DNA of 64,000 nucleotides from Pseudomonas fluorescens (GCF_001708445.1 NZ_CP015637.1:310001-374000), one strand, 5' to 3'. Positions 21,005 through 31,527 are shown, counted from the first letter of the stretch. The notes: generated from the sequence alone by a model not told the origin. Translations and numbers: made by a program.

Positions 21005-21096
21005 ATGTGGGAGGGGGCTTGCCCCTGATAGCCGTGGACCAGCCAGCTCATCGAGTGACTGACACACCGCCATCGGGGGCAAGCCCCCTCCCACAT
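21005..21096. repeat. REPIN, copy 2
   Basis: Same arms as copy 1, with a small change in the left arm (GCCCCTGATA rather than GCCCCCGATA). Lies 27 bp after the PBP1A stop and just before a bidirectional terminator. Confidence 0.93.
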
Positions 21097-21130
21097 TTTG
21101 GCCTTCAAAAATCTTCAGATAACGGTCACC

Positions 21131-21172
21131 CAACAAAAAGCCCCGACTCGTGAGAGCCGGGGCTTTTTGTTG
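21131..21172. terminator. Bidirectional terminator between PBP1A and malic enzyme genes
   Basis: A perfect 15-bp inverted repeat (CAACAAAAAGCCCCG / CGGGGCTTTTTGTTG) with T5 on both strands. It ends the plus-strand PBP1A transcript and the minus-strand malic enzyme transcript. Confidence 0.92.
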
Positions 21173-21187
21173 GTGCGCTACAACGGC

Positions 21188-22456
21188 TTAGCCGTTGAAC
21201 ACATCATCCACGCTTTGCAGCGGGTAGTTCTTCGGATACGGCAGGGTCGCCACACCGGTCTCGATGGCGGCTTTAGCCACGGCATCGGAGATCACGGTGA
21301 TCAAGCGCTTATCCATTGGTTTCGGGATGATGTACTCACGGCCGAATTCCAGCTTGGCGCCACCGTAGGCATCGCACACATCCTGAGGGACTGGCAGCTT
21401 GGCCAGTTCACGCAGGGCGTTTGCAGCAGCCACTTTCATTTCTTCGTTGATACGCTTGGCGCGAACGTCCAAGGCACCACGGAAGATGAACGGGAAGCCC
21501 AGTACGTTGTTGACCTGGTTCGGGTAATCGGAACGGCCGGTGGCCATGATCACGTCGTCGCGGGTGGCGTGAGCCAGCTCCGGGGCGATTTCCGGGTCCG
21601 GGTTGGAGCAGGCGAACACGATCGGGTTGGCCGCCATGGCCTTCAGGCCTTCAGCGCTCAGCAGGTTCGGGCCGGACAGGCCGACGAACACGTCGGCACC
21701 GTCAAGGGCCTCAGCCAAGGTGCGCTTGGAGGACGGGTGGGCAAACATCGCCTTGTACTGGTTCAGGTCGGTACGCTCGGACTGGATCACGCCCTTGCTG
21801 TCGACCATGTAGATGTTTTCCAGCTTGGCGCCCATGCTGACGATCAGCTTCATGCAGGAGATGGCCGCAGCGCCAGCACCCAGGCAGACGATCTTGGCGT
21901 CAGCCAGGGTTTTGCCAGCGATTTCCAGGGCGTTGATCATGCCGGCCGCGGTAACGATCGCGGTGCCGTGCTGGTCATCGTGGAATACCGGAATGTCGCA
22001 CTGCTCGATCAGGGCCTTCTCGATCTCGAAGCACTCAGGTGCCTTGATATCTTCCAGGTTGATGCCACCGAAGGTGATGGAAATGCGCTTAACGGTGTCG
22101 ATGAAAGCCTGCGGGCTTTCGGAATCGACTTCGATGTCGAAAACGTCGATGCCGGCAAAGCGCTTGAACAGCACGCCTTTACCTTCCATGACTGGCTTGG
22201 AGGCCAATGGGCCGAGGTTACCCAGGCCAAGGATCGCGGTGCCATCGGAAATCACTGCAACCAGGTTGCCTTTGCCGGTGTACTTGTAGGCCAGCTCAGG
22301 GTCGCGGGCGATTTCACGTACGGGCTCGGCAACGCCAGGGCTGTAGGCCAGCGACAGGTCGCGGGCAGTGGCAGTGGCCTTGGTGAGCTCTACACTCAGC
22401 TTTCCTGGACGAGGATGGGCATGATATTCGAGAGCGGCAGTTTTCAAATCAGACAT
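21188..22456 (-). CDS. maeB: NAD(P)-dependent malic enzyme, single-domain form
   Basis: 422 aa. Oxidatively decarboxylates malate to pyruvate. Marks: SLAYSPGVAEPVREIARDP at the N-terminus, AVISDGTAILGLGNLGP, the metal site FHDDQHGTAIVTAAGMINAL, and the Rossmann segment IVCLGAGAAAISCMKL. It lacks the C-terminal phosphotransacetylase-like domain of enteric MaeB (about 760 aa). Matches the P. aeruginosa gene next to ponA. NADP preference is inferred, not visible. Confidence 0.92.
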   Translation of the reverse strand: MSDLKTAALEYHAHPRPGKLSVELTKATATARDLSLAYSPGVAEPVREIARDPELAYKYTGKGNLVAVISDGTAILGLGNLGPLASKPVMEGKGVLFKRFAGIDVFDIEVDSESPQAFIDTVKRISITFGGINLEDIKAPECFEIEKALIEQCDIPVFHDDQHGTAIVTAAGMINALEIAGKTLADAKIVCLGAGAAAISCMKLIVSMGAKLENIYMVDSKGVIQSERTDLNQYKAMFAHPSSKRTLAEALDGADVFVGLSGPNLLSAEGLKAMAANPIVFACSNPDPEIAPELAHATRDDVIMATGRSDYPNQVNNVLGFPFIFRGALDVRAKRINEEMKVAAANALRELAKLPVPQDVCDAYGGAKLEFGREYIIPKPMDKRLITVISDAVAKAAIETGVATLPYPKNYPLQSVDDVFNG

Positions 22457-22637
22457 ATCGGCATTCCGCTTTTACTGTTGGTCGACGGACCGCCGAGGAT
22501 ACTCGTGTCGCAAAGTCCCTACAAGACTGGGCAGTCACCGGTGTCAAGGGCCCTGCACTAAGACTTTCGGCCAAGAGCCACGGGATACAAGGGCTTAACT
22601 GTTCACAATCGACACAAAAAATGTCTACAATTTTTTC

Positions 22638-23444
22638 TCAAGGCGTGGTTTTCAACATGCCGGGGGCGGTCAGTGGCAGGAGCCAACGGGCCTGTCCACT
22701 TTTCAGGCCGCCACGTCGCGCACGATCCTGTACCCAGCCACGCGCCTCGATCGAGCGGCCTTGCAGACCATCGAGCAGCACCGTGTCGAATTGACTGATC
22801 AAATCGGGCGCAATGCGTAATACCAGCGCCCCTTGCAATTCAATCCAGATTCCGCCGCGATTGCGCTCTATCCTGCTGACCCGGCCGCCGACCACGGCAA
22901 ACCCGGAACGCTTGAGCTGCTCCGCGCTTTGCACCGGCGATTGGCGCCACACCCCCAGGCGTGCCTGGCGAGCGCTGTCTTCCGCCGCCTGCTGACAGGT
23001 GACAAGGTCGACATTCGGCGCCACGCCCACCTGGAAACCCAGGCCGTCGGCCAGCAGTTGTGCCTCCAGGTTCTCGCCGTTGGCACCGTAGAGGTGGGCC
23101 AGCGTGCGACCATAATGATCCTTGCGCTCACGCCCCGGCACCAGGCCCACGCGCCCCTCACTGGCGTCCACCAGTGTCTGCAGGCGCAGGCGGGCGGCAA
23201 CGGCAAAAGGTTCGTCGGGGCGGCCCTTCTTACCGATTTCCGGCGCGTTGAGGCCGATCATACGCACGCTGCGGCCATCCTTGAGGCGCACCGTGTCGCC
23301 ATCCACCACGCGCTGCACGTCTACGCGCGCCAGGGCCGCCGGTGCGGGGCAGAACACCTGGGCCTGGGCCGCCGACAGCCAAATCCCAGGCACAAAAAAG
23401 GCGCCCACAAGGGACGCCTTTTTCAACAGCTGGCAAAAGCCCAT
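22638..23444 (-). CDS. Secreted thermonuclease-family (SNase-like) protein
   Basis: 268 aa. Signal peptide MGFCQLLKKASLVGAFF...AQA, then an SNase fold. Counterparts of the staphylococcal nuclease site are visible: RVVDGDTVRL (Ca-binding Asp), RMIGLNAPEIG (first Arg and Glu, with Asn replacing one acidic ligand) and DHYGRTLAHLY (second Arg). A C-terminal extension of about 100 residues (from SRIERNRGGIWIELQGALVLRI) has no function I recognise. It starts 14 bp after the rpmE stop behind an AAGGG site. Its signal-peptide codons also form the rpmE terminator. Confidence 0.85.
   Translation of the reverse strand: MGFCQLLKKASLVGAFFVPGIWLSAAQAQVFCPAPAALARVDVQRVVDGDTVRLKDGRSVRMIGLNAPEIGKKGRPDEPFAVAARLRLQTLVDASEGRVGLVPGRERKDHYGRTLAHLYGANGENLEAQLLADGLGFQVGVAPNVDLVTCQQAAEDSARQARLGVWRQSPVQSAEQLKRSGFAVVGGRVSRIERNRGGIWIELQGALVLRIAPDLISQFDTVLLDGLQGRSIEARGWVQDRARRGGLKSGQARWLLPLTAPGMLKTTP
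23395..23423 (-). terminator. rpmE intrinsic terminator inside the start of the SNase gene
   Basis: On the minus strand a perfect 9-bp outer stem (AAAAAGGCG / CGCCTTTTT) with an inner CCC/GGG helix and a short loop ends in a T6 run. It lies 35-64 bp past the rpmE stop, within codons 8-17 of the downstream nuclease gene (KKASLVGAFF). Confidence 0.85.
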
Positions 23445-23458
23445 AAGGCCCTTGAGCC

Positions 23459-23692
23459 TTACTCTGCTGGAGTAGCAGCAGGCTTCTTGCCGAAAGCACC
23501 AAAGCGATCTGCGAAGCGCTGTACACGGCCGCCGGTGTCCAGAGTTTTCTGCTTACCGGTGTAGAACGGGTGGCACTCGTTGCATACGTCAGTACCCAGT
23601 GGCTTGCACAGGTTCGAGCGAGTTTCGAACTTGTTGCCGCAGCTGCAGGTTACTTCGATGGTTTCGTACGCTGGATGGATATCGGCTTTCAT
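23459..23692 (-). CDS. rpmE: 50S ribosomal protein L31 (zinc-binding form)
   Basis: 77 aa. The zinc ligands of the C+ type are present: CSCG at 16-19 and [13 protein letters not shown] at about 37-49. Highly conserved ([19 protein letters not shown]). The last 15 residues are an Ala/Pro/Lys tail common in pseudomonads. Confidence 0.97.
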   Translation of the reverse strand: MKADIHPAYETIEVTCSCGNKFETRSNLCKPLGTDVCNECHPFYTGKQKTLDTGGRVQRFADRFGAFGKKPAATPAE

Positions 23693-23972
23693 GGTGACTT
23701 CCTCGGGCTAGCGTGCCGCCACTCGACACTATTGTCGAATACCGCACGTAATTAGGCCGCGGATTCTACCAGACCTTTTTAAACGCGCAAGCGTCGACGC
23801 CCGTCGCCGGTAAAGATAAAAGCGCCTTTCATCAGAAAACAACGGCATAGCCTGGCCCTTGCGGGAGCGCTCTGGCTCGCGATGCAGGCACCGCAGTGCT
23901 GCATGCTCACCGCCGGTCTGCTAGTCTCCCGCCCCTGCGCCACCGCCTGCCCTTATAGATGAGACCCCCCGC

Positions 23973-26192
23973 GTGCCCGACGCCATCCTGCGCCTCGCCC
24001 TGCCCTCGCCCCTGCGCCGCCTGTTCGACTACCGGGCCCCGGCCGGTGTGCTGCGCGCGCAGTTGCAGCCGGGCATGCGCGTGCGCGTGCCGTTTGGCCG
24101 CAGGGAGATGATCGGCATCCTGGTGGAAGTCGCCGACCACAGCGAAGTGCCCGCCGAAAAACTCAAGCCCGCCGTGGCCATCCTTGATGCCACGGCGCCT
24201 CTGCCGCCCGCGCTGTTCAAACTGTGCCTGTGGACCGCCCAGTATTACCAGCACAGCCTGGGCGACACATTGAGCTGGGCGCTGCCCGTACTGCTGCGCC
24301 AGGGCGAGCCGGCCGAGGCGCGCCAGGAGCGCTTCTGGTCGATGGTGCCCGGCGCGCGCCTTGACGACCCACGCATCGCCCGTGCCCCGCGCCAGCGTGA
24401 AGCCCTCGCCACCCTGGCCCAGCACCCCCATGGCGTCGCGCATCAGCTATTAAGCAAACTGATGCTGAGCAAAGACAGCCTCGACCTGCTGCTGGCCAAG
24501 GGCCTGGTGCAAGTGGAAATCCGCAAGCACGCCCCCGACCCACGCCACGAACACTGGCTGGCCCAGCCGGAATTGCCGCTCAACCCCGAACAACGCGCCG
24601 CGTACGAAGCCATTCGCGCCGGTTTCGACTGTTTCCACGCATTCCTGCTGGCCGGTGTCACCGGCAGCGGCAAGACCGAAGTCTATTTGCAGCTGATCCG
24701 CGAAACCCTGCAAGCCGGCAAGCAGGCGCTGGTGCTGATCCCCGAAATCAACCTGGGCCCGCAGACCCTGGCGCGTTTCGAGCAACGCTTCAACGCGCGT
24801 ATCGCCCTGGTGCATTCGGCGGTCAACGACCGGGAGCGCCTGGAGTCCTGGCTGGCGGCGCGGGACGGCGAAGCAGACATCATTATCGGCACCCGTTCGG
24901 CGCTGTTCACGCCGATGAAAAATCCCGGGCTGATCATCATCGACGAGGAGCACGACGGCTCCTATAAACAGCAGGAAGGCCTGCGCTACCACGCCCGCGA
25001 CCTGGCGCTGGTGCGCGCCCGCCAGGAAGACATCCCGATCGTGCTGGGTTCAGCCACGCCGTCCCTGGAAAGCCTGCACAACGCCTACACCGGTCGTTAT
25101 GGACTGCTGCGCTTGAATGAACGGGCCGGCGGCGCCAAACAGCCCCGCTTCCTGCGCCTGGACGTGAAAAGCCGACCGCTGGACAGCGGGATTTCCGGCC
25201 CGATGCAGCAGGCCATCGGCCAGACCCTCGCTGCCGGCCAGCAAGTCCTGGTGTTTCTCAACCGCCGTGGCTTTGCGCCGACGCTGCTGTGCCATGACTG
25301 CGGCTGGATGTCCGAGTGCGAGCGCTGCGATGCGCGCATGACCGTCCACCAGCGCCATGGCGAACTACGCTGCCACCACTGCGGCCATGTGGAGCGCGTG
25401 CCACGCCACTGCCCGCAGTGCGGCAAGGTCGACCTGCGCCCGGTGGGTGCCGGCACTGAGCGCGCCGAAGAGCGCCTGGGCATTCTGTTCCCGGACTACC
25501 CGGTACTGCGGGTCGATCGCGACAGCACCTCGCGCAAAGACGCGATGAACCAACTGTTCGCCACGATCCAGAAAGGCCAGCCGTGCATCCTGGTGGGCAC
25601 GCAGATGCTTGCCAAAGGCCATCACTTTCCCCGGGTGACCCTGGTATCGATCCTGGATGCCGATGGTGGCCTGTTTTCCGGCGATTTCCGCGCCAGCGAG
25701 CGCATGGCACAACTGATCGTGCAGGTCGCCGGGCGCGCCGGGCGGGCCGAGGAGCCGGGCAAGGTGATCATCCAGACACACCTGGCCGACCATCCACTGC
25801 TGATTCAACTGACAGAACAAGGCTACTTCGCCTTCGCCGAGCAGGCGCTGAGTGAACGCCGCTCCGCTGGCCTGCCGCCCTTTGCGCACCTGGCGTTGCT
25901 GCGCGCCGAAGCCCACAAGCCGGGGCAGGCCGAAGGTTTTCTGGATGAAGCGTGCAGCGCTGCCGAACGCTTGCTCGGCGAACTGGGCCTGGGCGGCATC
26001 GAATTGCTCGGCCCCGTGCCCGCCCCCATGGAGCGCCGCGCCGGACGTTATCGCGCTCAACTACTCCTGCAAGCCACCTCCCGCGCGCCCCTGCACCGGC
26101 TATTAAGTAGCTGGTTACTTGCGCTGGAGCAAATGCCCAGCGGCCGCCAGGTGCGATGGTCACTGGATGTAGACCCGGTAGATTTGTATTAA
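23973..26192 (+). CDS. priA: Primosomal replication helicase PriA
   Basis: 739 aa, started at GTG 23973. 3'-to-5' helicase that restarts stalled replication forks. N-terminal 3'-DNA-binding domain ([18 protein letters not shown]), Walker [14 protein letters not shown], the Walker B variant [12 protein letters not shown], and GSATPSLES. Zinc-binding cysteines are at [17 protein letters not shown] and [18 protein letters not shown]. The C-terminal motif [18 protein letters not shown] (read as [16 protein letters not shown]) is present. Single gene, divergent from rpmE. Confidence 0.97.
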   Translation: MPDAILRLALPSPLRRLFDYRAPAGVLRAQLQPGMRVRVPFGRREMIGILVEVADHSEVPAEKLKPAVAILDATAPLPPALFKLCLWTAQYYQHSLGDTLSWALPVLLRQGEPAEARQERFWSMVPGARLDDPRIARAPRQREALATLAQHPHGVAHQLLSKLMLSKDSLDLLLAKGLVQVEIRKHAPDPRHEHWLAQPELPLNPEQRAAYEAIRAGFDCFHAFLLAGVTGSGKTEVYLQLIRETLQAGKQALVLIPEINLGPQTLARFEQRFNARIALVHSAVNDRERLESWLAARDGEADIIIGTRSALFTPMKNPGLIIIDEEHDGSYKQQEGLRYHARDLALVRARQEDIPIVLGSATPSLESLHNAYTGRYGLLRLNERAGGAKQPRFLRLDVKSRPLDSGISGPMQQAIGQTLAAGQQVLVFLNRRGFAPTLLCHDCGWMSECERCDARMTVHQRHGELRCHHCGHVERVPRHCPQCGKVDLRPVGAGTERAEERLGILFPDYPVLRVDRDSTSRKDAMNQLFATIQKGQPCILVGTQMLAKGHHFPRVTLVSILDADGGLFSGDFRASERMAQLIVQVAGRAGRAEEPGKVIIQTHLADHPLLIQLTEQGYFAFAEQALSERRSAGLPPFAHLALLRAEAHKPGQAEGFLDEACSAAERLLGELGLGGIELLGPVPAPMERRAGRYRAQLLLQATSRAPLHRLLSSWLLALEQMPSGRQVRWSLDVDPVDLY

Positions 26193-26302
26193 GCCTGGCC
26201 ATAGGTCCTGCGAAGGTTGGCAAGCCCGCCCTCGCCACGGATAATGCCCAGTTTTTCCACCTGCGCATCGCGCACCGCCGCTTGCGGTCGAAAGAGAACA
26301 CC

Positions 26303-28039
26303 ATGAAAGACACCATTCGCCAGCTGATCCAACAAGCCCTCACCCAACTCGTCAATGAAGGTGTGTTGCCTGAAGGCCTGACGCCGGCGATCCAGGTGGA
26401 AAACACCCGCGACAAGACCCACGGTGACTTCGCCAGCAACATTGCCATGATGCTGTCCAAGCCCGCCGGCATGAAGCCGCGCGACCTGGCAGAGAAAATC
26501 ATCGCCGCGCTGCCCGCCGACCCACAGGTGAGCAAGGCCGAAATCGCTGGCCCAGGCTTTATCAATATCTTCCAGAACACCCAGGCCCTGGCCTCGCGCC
26601 TCGACGCCGCGCTGGCCGATGCCAGGATCGGCACGCGCAAAGCGGGTGATACCCAGCGTGTGGTCATTGACCTGTCGGCGCCGAACCTGGCCAAGGAGAT
26701 GCACGTGGGTCACCTGCGTTCGACCATCATCGGCGACGGCGTGGCGCGGGTACTGGAGTTCCTCGGTGACACCGTGATCCGCCAGAACCATGTGGGCGAC
26801 TGGGGCACCCAGTTCGGCATGTTGATGGCCTACCTGCAGGAAAACCCGATCACCAGCAACGAGCTGTCGGACCTGGAGAACTTCTACCGCGCCGCGAAGA
26901 AGCGCTTCGACGAATCCGAAGAGTTCGCCGACCGTGCCCGTGGCCTGGTGGTCAAGCTGCAAGCCGGCGACAAGGAATGCCTGGAACTGTGGAGCCGCTT
27001 CCGCGATATCTCGCTGGCCCACTGCCAACACCTCTACGAACTGCTCAACGTCAAGCTGACCATGGCCGACGTGATGGGCGAAAGCGCCTACAACGACGAC
27101 CTGATCAACGTGGTCAACGACCTCAAGGCCAAGGGCCTGCTGGTCGAGAGCAATGGCGCACAGTGCGTGTTCCTCGAAGAATTCAAGACCGCCGATGGCG
27201 AGCCGCTGCCGGTGATCATCGTCAAGGCCGATGGCGGCTATCTCTACGCCACCACTGACCTGGCCGCCGTGCGCTACCGCAGCGGCGTGCTAAAGGCGGA
27301 TCGTGCGCTGTATTTCGTCGACCAGCGCCAGGCCCTGCACTTCCAGCAGGTGTTCGAAGTGGCGCGCCGCGCCGGTTTCGTCACCCACCCGATGCACATG
27401 GAACACATGGGCTTCGGCACCATGAACGGCGCCGATGGCCGCCCGTTCAAGACACGCGACGGCGGCACCGTGAAGCTGATCGACCTGCTGACCGAAGCCC
27501 AGGAACGCGCCTACACCCTGGTGAAGGAAAAGAACCCGGAGCTGGCCGAGGCCGATCTGCGCAACATCGCCCGTGTGGTGGGCATAGACGCGGTGAAATA
27601 TGCCGACCTGTCCAAGCATCGCACCAGCGACTACAGCTTCAACTTTGAACTGATGCTCAACTTCGAAGGCAACACCGCGCCGTACCTGCTGTACGCCTAC
27701 ACCCGCGTGGCCGGGGTGTTCCGCAAGCTGGGCAAGGATTTCAGCGAAGTGCAAGGGCAGATCGTGCTGGAAGCCCCCCAGGAACAGGAGCTGGGCGCCA
27801 AGCTGGCGCAATTCGGCGAAGTGCTGAACAGCGTCGGCGAGAAAGGCACGCCGCATATCCTGTGCACCTATTTGTACGAAGTAGCCGGGTTGTTCTCCAG
27901 CTTCTACGAGAACTGCCCGATCCTCAGCGCCGACGACGAAGCCCACAAGCAAAGTCGCCTGCGCCTCGCCGCACTGGCTGGACGGACCCTCAAGCAAGGC
28001 CTGGAACTGTTAGGCCTGGAAACCCTGGAGCGTATGTAA
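26303..28039 (+). CDS. argS: Arginyl-tRNA synthetase
   Basis: 578 aa, started at ATG 26303; the longer frame would begin inside priA. Class I synthetase charging tRNA-Arg. HIGH-type motif in [21 protein letters not shown]; the KMSK site is replaced by [11 protein letters not shown], as is usual in ArgRS. The C-terminal DALR anticodon-binding domain begins near [15 protein letters not shown]. The next gene (SPOR protein) starts 2 bp after the stop. Confidence 0.97.
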   Translation: MKDTIRQLIQQALTQLVNEGVLPEGLTPAIQVENTRDKTHGDFASNIAMMLSKPAGMKPRDLAEKIIAALPADPQVSKAEIAGPGFINIFQNTQALASRLDAALADARIGTRKAGDTQRVVIDLSAPNLAKEMHVGHLRSTIIGDGVARVLEFLGDTVIRQNHVGDWGTQFGMLMAYLQENPITSNELSDLENFYRAAKKRFDESEEFADRARGLVVKLQAGDKECLELWSRFRDISLAHCQHLYELLNVKLTMADVMGESAYNDDLINVVNDLKAKGLLVESNGAQCVFLEEFKTADGEPLPVIIVKADGGYLYATTDLAAVRYRSGVLKADRALYFVDQRQALHFQQVFEVARRAGFVTHPMHMEHMGFGTMNGADGRPFKTRDGGTVKLIDLLTEAQERAYTLVKEKNPELAEADLRNIARVVGIDAVKYADLSKHRTSDYSFNFELMLNFEGNTAPYLLYAYTRVAGVFRKLGKDFSEVQGQIVLEAPQEQELGAKLAQFGEVLNSVGEKGTPHILCTYLYEVAGLFSSFYENCPILSADDEAHKQSRLRLAALAGRTLKQGLELLGLETLERM

Positions 28040-28040
28040 G

Positions 28041-28742
28041 TTGGCCGCCAAGAAAAAACCTGCCCCCAAGCGCGGCGCCAGCCGCTACCAGGCACCGGCA
28101 AAGAAGCCCATTCCGGGCTGGCTGTGGATGGCCATCGGCCTCACGGTCGGCGCGTTTATCGTGTTCCTGATGAAGCTGGACCCAGGCCAGGGCGATGACG
28201 TCAAACGCGTCAAGCAGGAGCAGCAAAAAGCCACGAAAATCGCCGAGGCCAACAAGACCACGCCAAGTCCGACCGCACCGGTGAAGCCGAAATACGACTT
28301 CTATACGTTGCTGCCGGAATCGGAAGTGATCGTGCCGCCTGACGCCGTGCCGGAAAAAACCCTGCCGACGCCACAAGTGCCGACCACCCCGGTAACCCCG
28401 GCGGAAGCGGCGAAAATCGACACCGCCCGGGCCCAGGCCGCGCTGGCCGGGATCACCCCGCCGCCAGCACCACCGGTTGCGGAGACCAAGGCAGCGCCGG
28501 TGACCAAGTTCTTCCTGCAAGCGGGCTCCTTCCCGAAACAGGCGGATGCGGATCGTGTGCGTGCGCAGATCATCCTGCTGGGACAGTCGGTGACGGTAGA
28601 GTCCGGCACTGTGAAAGATGCGACCTGGTATCGCGTACTGGTGGGGCCGTTCAGCAACCGCGAACAGCTGACCGTGGCGCAGAAACAATTGGCGGGCGCG
28701 GGCTTTAGCAACCTGTTGTTACAACAACGCCAGAGCCGCTGA
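28041..28742 (+). CDS. SPOR-domain membrane protein (FtsN-like)
   Basis: 233 aa, started at TTG 28041, directly after the argS stop (translational coupling likely). Short basic cytoplasmic N-terminus (MAAKKKPAPKRGASRYQ), one membrane helix (WLWMAIGLTVGAFIVFLM, about 28-45), a Pro/Ala-rich linker, and a C-terminal SPOR domain (FFLQAGSFPKQADADRVRAQ ... WYRVLVGPFSNREQLTVAQK). Probably septal peptidoglycan binding. The N-terminal topology and the neighbourhood fit FtsN, but this short form lacks an obvious essential FtsN peptide, so I leave it unnamed. Confidence 0.85.
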   Translation: MAAKKKPAPKRGASRYQAPAKKPIPGWLWMAIGLTVGAFIVFLMKLDPGQGDDVKRVKQEQQKATKIAEANKTTPSPTAPVKPKYDFYTLLPESEVIVPPDAVPEKTLPTPQVPTTPVTPAEAAKIDTARAQAALAGITPPPAPPVAETKAAPVTKFFLQAGSFPKQADADRVRAQIILLGQSVTVESGTVKDATWYRVLVGPFSNREQLTVAQKQLAGAGFSNLLLQQRQSR

Positions 28743-28764
28743 TTCAAGCTCAACACCGATCAAA

Positions 28765-28856
28765 ATGTGGGAGGGGGCTTGCCCCCGATAGCGGAGTGTC
28801 AGTCAATCAATCTGGTGACTGATACTCCGCCATCGGGGGCAAGCCCCCTCCCACAT
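28765..28856. repeat. REPIN, copy 3
   Basis: Same inverted arms (ATGTGGGAGGGGGCTTGCCC and complement) with a distinct central spacer. Lies between the SPOR gene and the hslV heat-shock promoter. Confidence 0.93.
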
Positions 28857-28925
28857 TGGTTCTTGGGTGTTCTCGAAAGTGTGTCAGACCGATAAACGCC
28901 ACTCGTCCGCCATAAACCCCTACGG

Positions 28926-28952
28926 TTGAAATCCCCCCCGCCACCCCCATAT
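28926..28952 (+). promoter_or_regulatory. Heat-shock (sigma-32/RpoH) promoter of hslVU
   Basis: TTGAAA (28926-28931), a 13-bp spacer, then CCCCATAT (28945-28952). This is a near-perfect match to the RpoH consensus (CTTGAAA N11-16 CCCCATNT). Predicted start about 28960, some 40 nt ahead of hslV. Confidence 0.85.
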
Positions 28953-28999
28953 GAGTTTCCATCCGGGCATTTTCGCCCCGCTGCGTGGAGACTCTCCCC

Positions 29000-29530
29000 T
29001 TGACCACCATCGTTTCAGTACGTCGCCACGGCAAAGTCGTCATGGGTGGCGACGGCCAGGTTTCCCTGGGCAATACCGTGATGAAAGGCAACGCGAAAAA
29101 AGTGCGTCGCCTGTACCACGGCCAGGTGCTCGCCGGTTTCGCCGGTGCCACCGCCGACGCCTTCACCCTGTTCGAGCGTTTTGAAGGCCAACTGGAAAAA
29201 CACCAGGGCCACCTCGTCCGTGCCGCCGTCGAGCTCGCCAAAGAATGGCGTACCGATCGCTCCCTCAGCCGTCTCGAGGCCATGCTGGCCGTCGCGAACA
29301 AAGACGCGTCGCTGATCATCACCGGCAATGGCGATGTGGTTGAGCCTGAACATGGCCTGATCGCCATGGGATCCGGCGGTGGCTACGCCCAGGCGGCGGC
29401 CAGCGCGCTGTTGAAGAAAACCGACTTGTCGGCCCGCGAAATCGTCGAGACCGCCCTGGGCATCGCGGGCGATATCTGCGTATTCACCAACCACAACTTC
29501 ACCATTGAGGAGCAGGACCTCGCCGAGTAA
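29000..29530 (+). CDS. hslV: ATP-dependent protease peptidase subunit HslV
   Basis: 176 aa. I start at TTG 29000 because it gives [13 protein letters not shown]. The catalytic nucleophile must be Thr directly after the initiator Met, and a GTGGAG ribosome site sits just upstream. The in-frame ATG at 28985 would bury that Thr. Marks: GGDGQVSLG, the family [10 protein letters not shown] and [13 protein letters not shown]. Forms the dodecameric peptidase core activated by HslU. Confidence 0.96.
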   Translation: MTTIVSVRRHGKVVMGGDGQVSLGNTVMKGNAKKVRRLYHGQVLAGFAGATADAFTLFERFEGQLEKHQGHLVRAAVELAKEWRTDRSLSRLEAMLAVANKDASLIITGNGDVVEPEHGLIAMGSGGGYAQAAASALLKKTDLSAREIVETALGIAGDICVFTNHNFTIEEQDLAE

Positions 29531-29567
29531 GCCGTAGGCTTATTCCCGCTTGAGGGCCGCACACACT

Positions 29568-30905
29568 ATGTCCATGACTCCCCGCGAAATCGTCCATGAA
29601 CTCAATCGCCATATCATCGGCCAGGACGATGCCAAGCGCGCCGTTGCCATTGCGCTGCGTAACCGCTGGCGCCGCATGCAACTGCCCGAAGAACTGCGCG
29701 TTGAAGTAACGCCGAAGAACATCCTGATGATCGGCCCGACCGGCGTCGGTAAAACCGAAATCGCCCGGCGCCTGGCCAAACTGGCCAATGCACCGTTCAT
29801 CAAGGTCGAAGCGACCAAGTTCACCGAAGTCGGCTATGTAGGCCGCGATGTCGAGTCGATCATCCGCGACCTGGCCGACGCGGCCCTGAAGCTGCTGCGC
29901 GAGCAGGAAATGACCAAGGTCAGCCTGCGCGCCGAAGACGCCGCCGAAGAACGCATCCTCGATGCCCTGTTGCCGCCGGCACGCATGGGCTTCAACGAAG
30001 ACGCCGCACCGGCCTCGGACTCCAACACCCGCCAGCTGTTCCGCAAGCGCCTGCGCGAAGGCCAGTTGAACGACAAGGAAATCGAGATCGAAATCGCCGA
30101 AGTGTCCGGCGTCGACATCTCCGCGCCGCCTGGCATGGAAGAAATGACCAGCCAGTTGCAGAACCTGTTCGCCAACATGGGCAAGGGCAAGAAGAAAAGC
30201 CGCAAGCTCAAGGTGAAAGAAGCGCTGAAGCTGGTACGCGACGAAGAAGCCGGGCGCCTGGTCAATGAGGAAGAGCTCAAGGCCAAGGCCCTGGAAGCGG
30301 TCGAGCAGCATGGCATCGTGTTTATCGACGAGATCGACAAGGTCGCCAAGCGCGGTAACTCCGGCGGCGTCGATGTGTCCCGTGAAGGCGTACAGCGCGA
30401 CCTGCTGCCGCTGATCGAAGGCTGCACCGTGAACACCAAGCTGGGCATGGTCAAGACCGACCACATCCTGTTTATCGCCTCCGGTGCATTCCACCTGAGC
30501 AAGCCAAGCGACCTGGTGCCGGAGCTGCAAGGCCGCCTGCCGATTCGCGTGGAACTCAAGGCGCTGACCCCAGGCGACTTCGAGCGCATCCTCAGCGAGC
30601 CGCATGCATCGCTCACCGAGCAGTACTGTGAGCTGCTGAAAACCGAAGGCTTGGGCATCGAGTTCCTGCCGGACGGTATCAAGCGCCTGGCGGAGATCGC
30701 TTGGCAGGTCAACGAGAAGACCGAGAATATCGGTGCTCGTCGCCTGCACACCTTGCTGGAGCGCCTGCTTGAGGAAGTGTCCTTCAGCGCCGGTGACCTG
30801 GCCGGTGCGCAGAATGGCGAAACGATCAAGATCGATGCCGACTACGTCAACAGCCACCTGGGTGAATTGGCGCAGAACGAAGATCTGTCTCGTTATATCC
30901 TGTAA
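29568..30905 (+). CDS. hslU: ATP-dependent protease ATPase subunit HslU
   Basis: 445 aa, started at ATG 29568 ([19 protein letters not shown]) behind GAGG. AAA+ unfoldase for HslV. Walker [18 protein letters not shown] near residue 57, pore motif [12 protein letters not shown], intermediate domain with [17 protein letters not shown], Walker [10 protein letters not shown], and the C-terminal SRYIL tail that docks into HslV. 37 bp after hslV, same operon. Confidence 0.97.
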   Translation: MSMTPREIVHELNRHIIGQDDAKRAVAIALRNRWRRMQLPEELRVEVTPKNILMIGPTGVGKTEIARRLAKLANAPFIKVEATKFTEVGYVGRDVESIIRDLADAALKLLREQEMTKVSLRAEDAAEERILDALLPPARMGFNEDAAPASDSNTRQLFRKRLREGQLNDKEIEIEIAEVSGVDISAPPGMEEMTSQLQNLFANMGKGKKKSRKLKVKEALKLVRDEEAGRLVNEEELKAKALEAVEQHGIVFIDEIDKVAKRGNSGGVDVSREGVQRDLLPLIEGCTVNTKLGMVKTDHILFIASGAFHLSKPSDLVPELQGRLPIRVELKALTPGDFERILSEPHASLTEQYCELLKTEGLGIEFLPDGIKRLAEIAWQVNEKTENIGARRLHTLLERLLEEVSFSAGDLAGAQNGETIKIDADYVNSHLGELAQNEDLSRYIL

Positions 30906-30931
30906 GCCATATACAGGATCGCTTTGCTTTC

Positions 30932-31022
30932 ATGTGGGAGGGGGCTTGCCCCCGATAGCGGTCTGTCAGAAAGATGTATGCCTGACTGACCACTGCTATC
31001 GGGGGCAAGCCCCCTCCCACAT
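30932..31022. repeat. REPIN, copy 4
   Basis: Same arms as the other copies, lying 26 bp after the hslU stop and 30 bp before the DUF971 gene. Probably stabilises the hslVU 3' end. Confidence 0.93.
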
Positions 31023-31052
31023 TTTGAGCCGGTTTATTCAGGATCATCATCA

Positions 31053-31430
31053 ATGTCCAAATTTCCTACTGCTGTAAACCTGCACAAAACCTCCAACACC
31101 CTCGGCCTCACCTACGGGCCCGATGAGGCCTACCGGTTGCCCGCCGAATTCCTACGGGTTCACTCGCCTTCCGCCGAGGTCCAGGGCCACGGCAAACCCA
31201 TCCTGCAATTCGGCAAGCTCAACGTGCGCTTGAGCAAGGTCGAACCGGCCGGCCAGTACGCACTGAAATTGACCTTCGACGACGGACATGACAGCGGACT
31301 GTTCACCTGGGACTACCTCTACCAATTGGCCGTGCGTCAGGACGCACTGTGGGCTGACTACCTTGCCGAGCTCAAGGCAGCCGGCAAAACCCGCGACCCG
31401 AGTCAGTCGGTCGTACGGCTGATGCTCTAG
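31053..31430 (+). CDS. DUF971 (gamma-butyrobetaine hydroxylase-like N-terminal domain) protein
   Basis: 125 aa. The whole protein is one DUF971 domain (LGLTYGPDEAYRLPAEFLRVHSPS ... DDGHDSGLFTWDYLYQLA). This domain binds metal or nucleotide-like partners in larger dioxygenases; the stand-alone form has no settled role. Same position as PA5055 between hslU and phaC1. It lies directly ahead of the pha promoter region. Confidence 0.88.
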   Translation: MSKFPTAVNLHKTSNTLGLTYGPDEAYRLPAEFLRVHSPSAEVQGHGKPILQFGKLNVRLSKVEPAGQYALKLTFDDGHDSGLFTWDYLYQLAVRQDALWADYLAELKAAGKTRDPSQSVVRLML

Positions 31431-31440
31431 CCCAGGCTTC

Positions 31441-31469
31441 TTGCTCTTTAGAGGGCATTTTCTAATTTC
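31441..31469 (+). promoter_or_regulatory. Candidate PhaD operator upstream of phaC1
   Basis: Contains TTAG-N10-CTAA (31449-31466) within a stretch beginning TTGCTCTTTAG and ending TCTAATTT. A closely related element with the same spacing lies upstream of phaI (45819-45845). The two shared sites flank the only two PHA promoters, and phaD encodes the local TetR regulator. The assignment is inference. Confidence 0.5.
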
Positions 31470-31527
31470 ATCTGCTTGAATGCCCTGTCGCGTGGCCAAC
31501 GATTGGCCCGCTTGCGAAAAAAATTAA

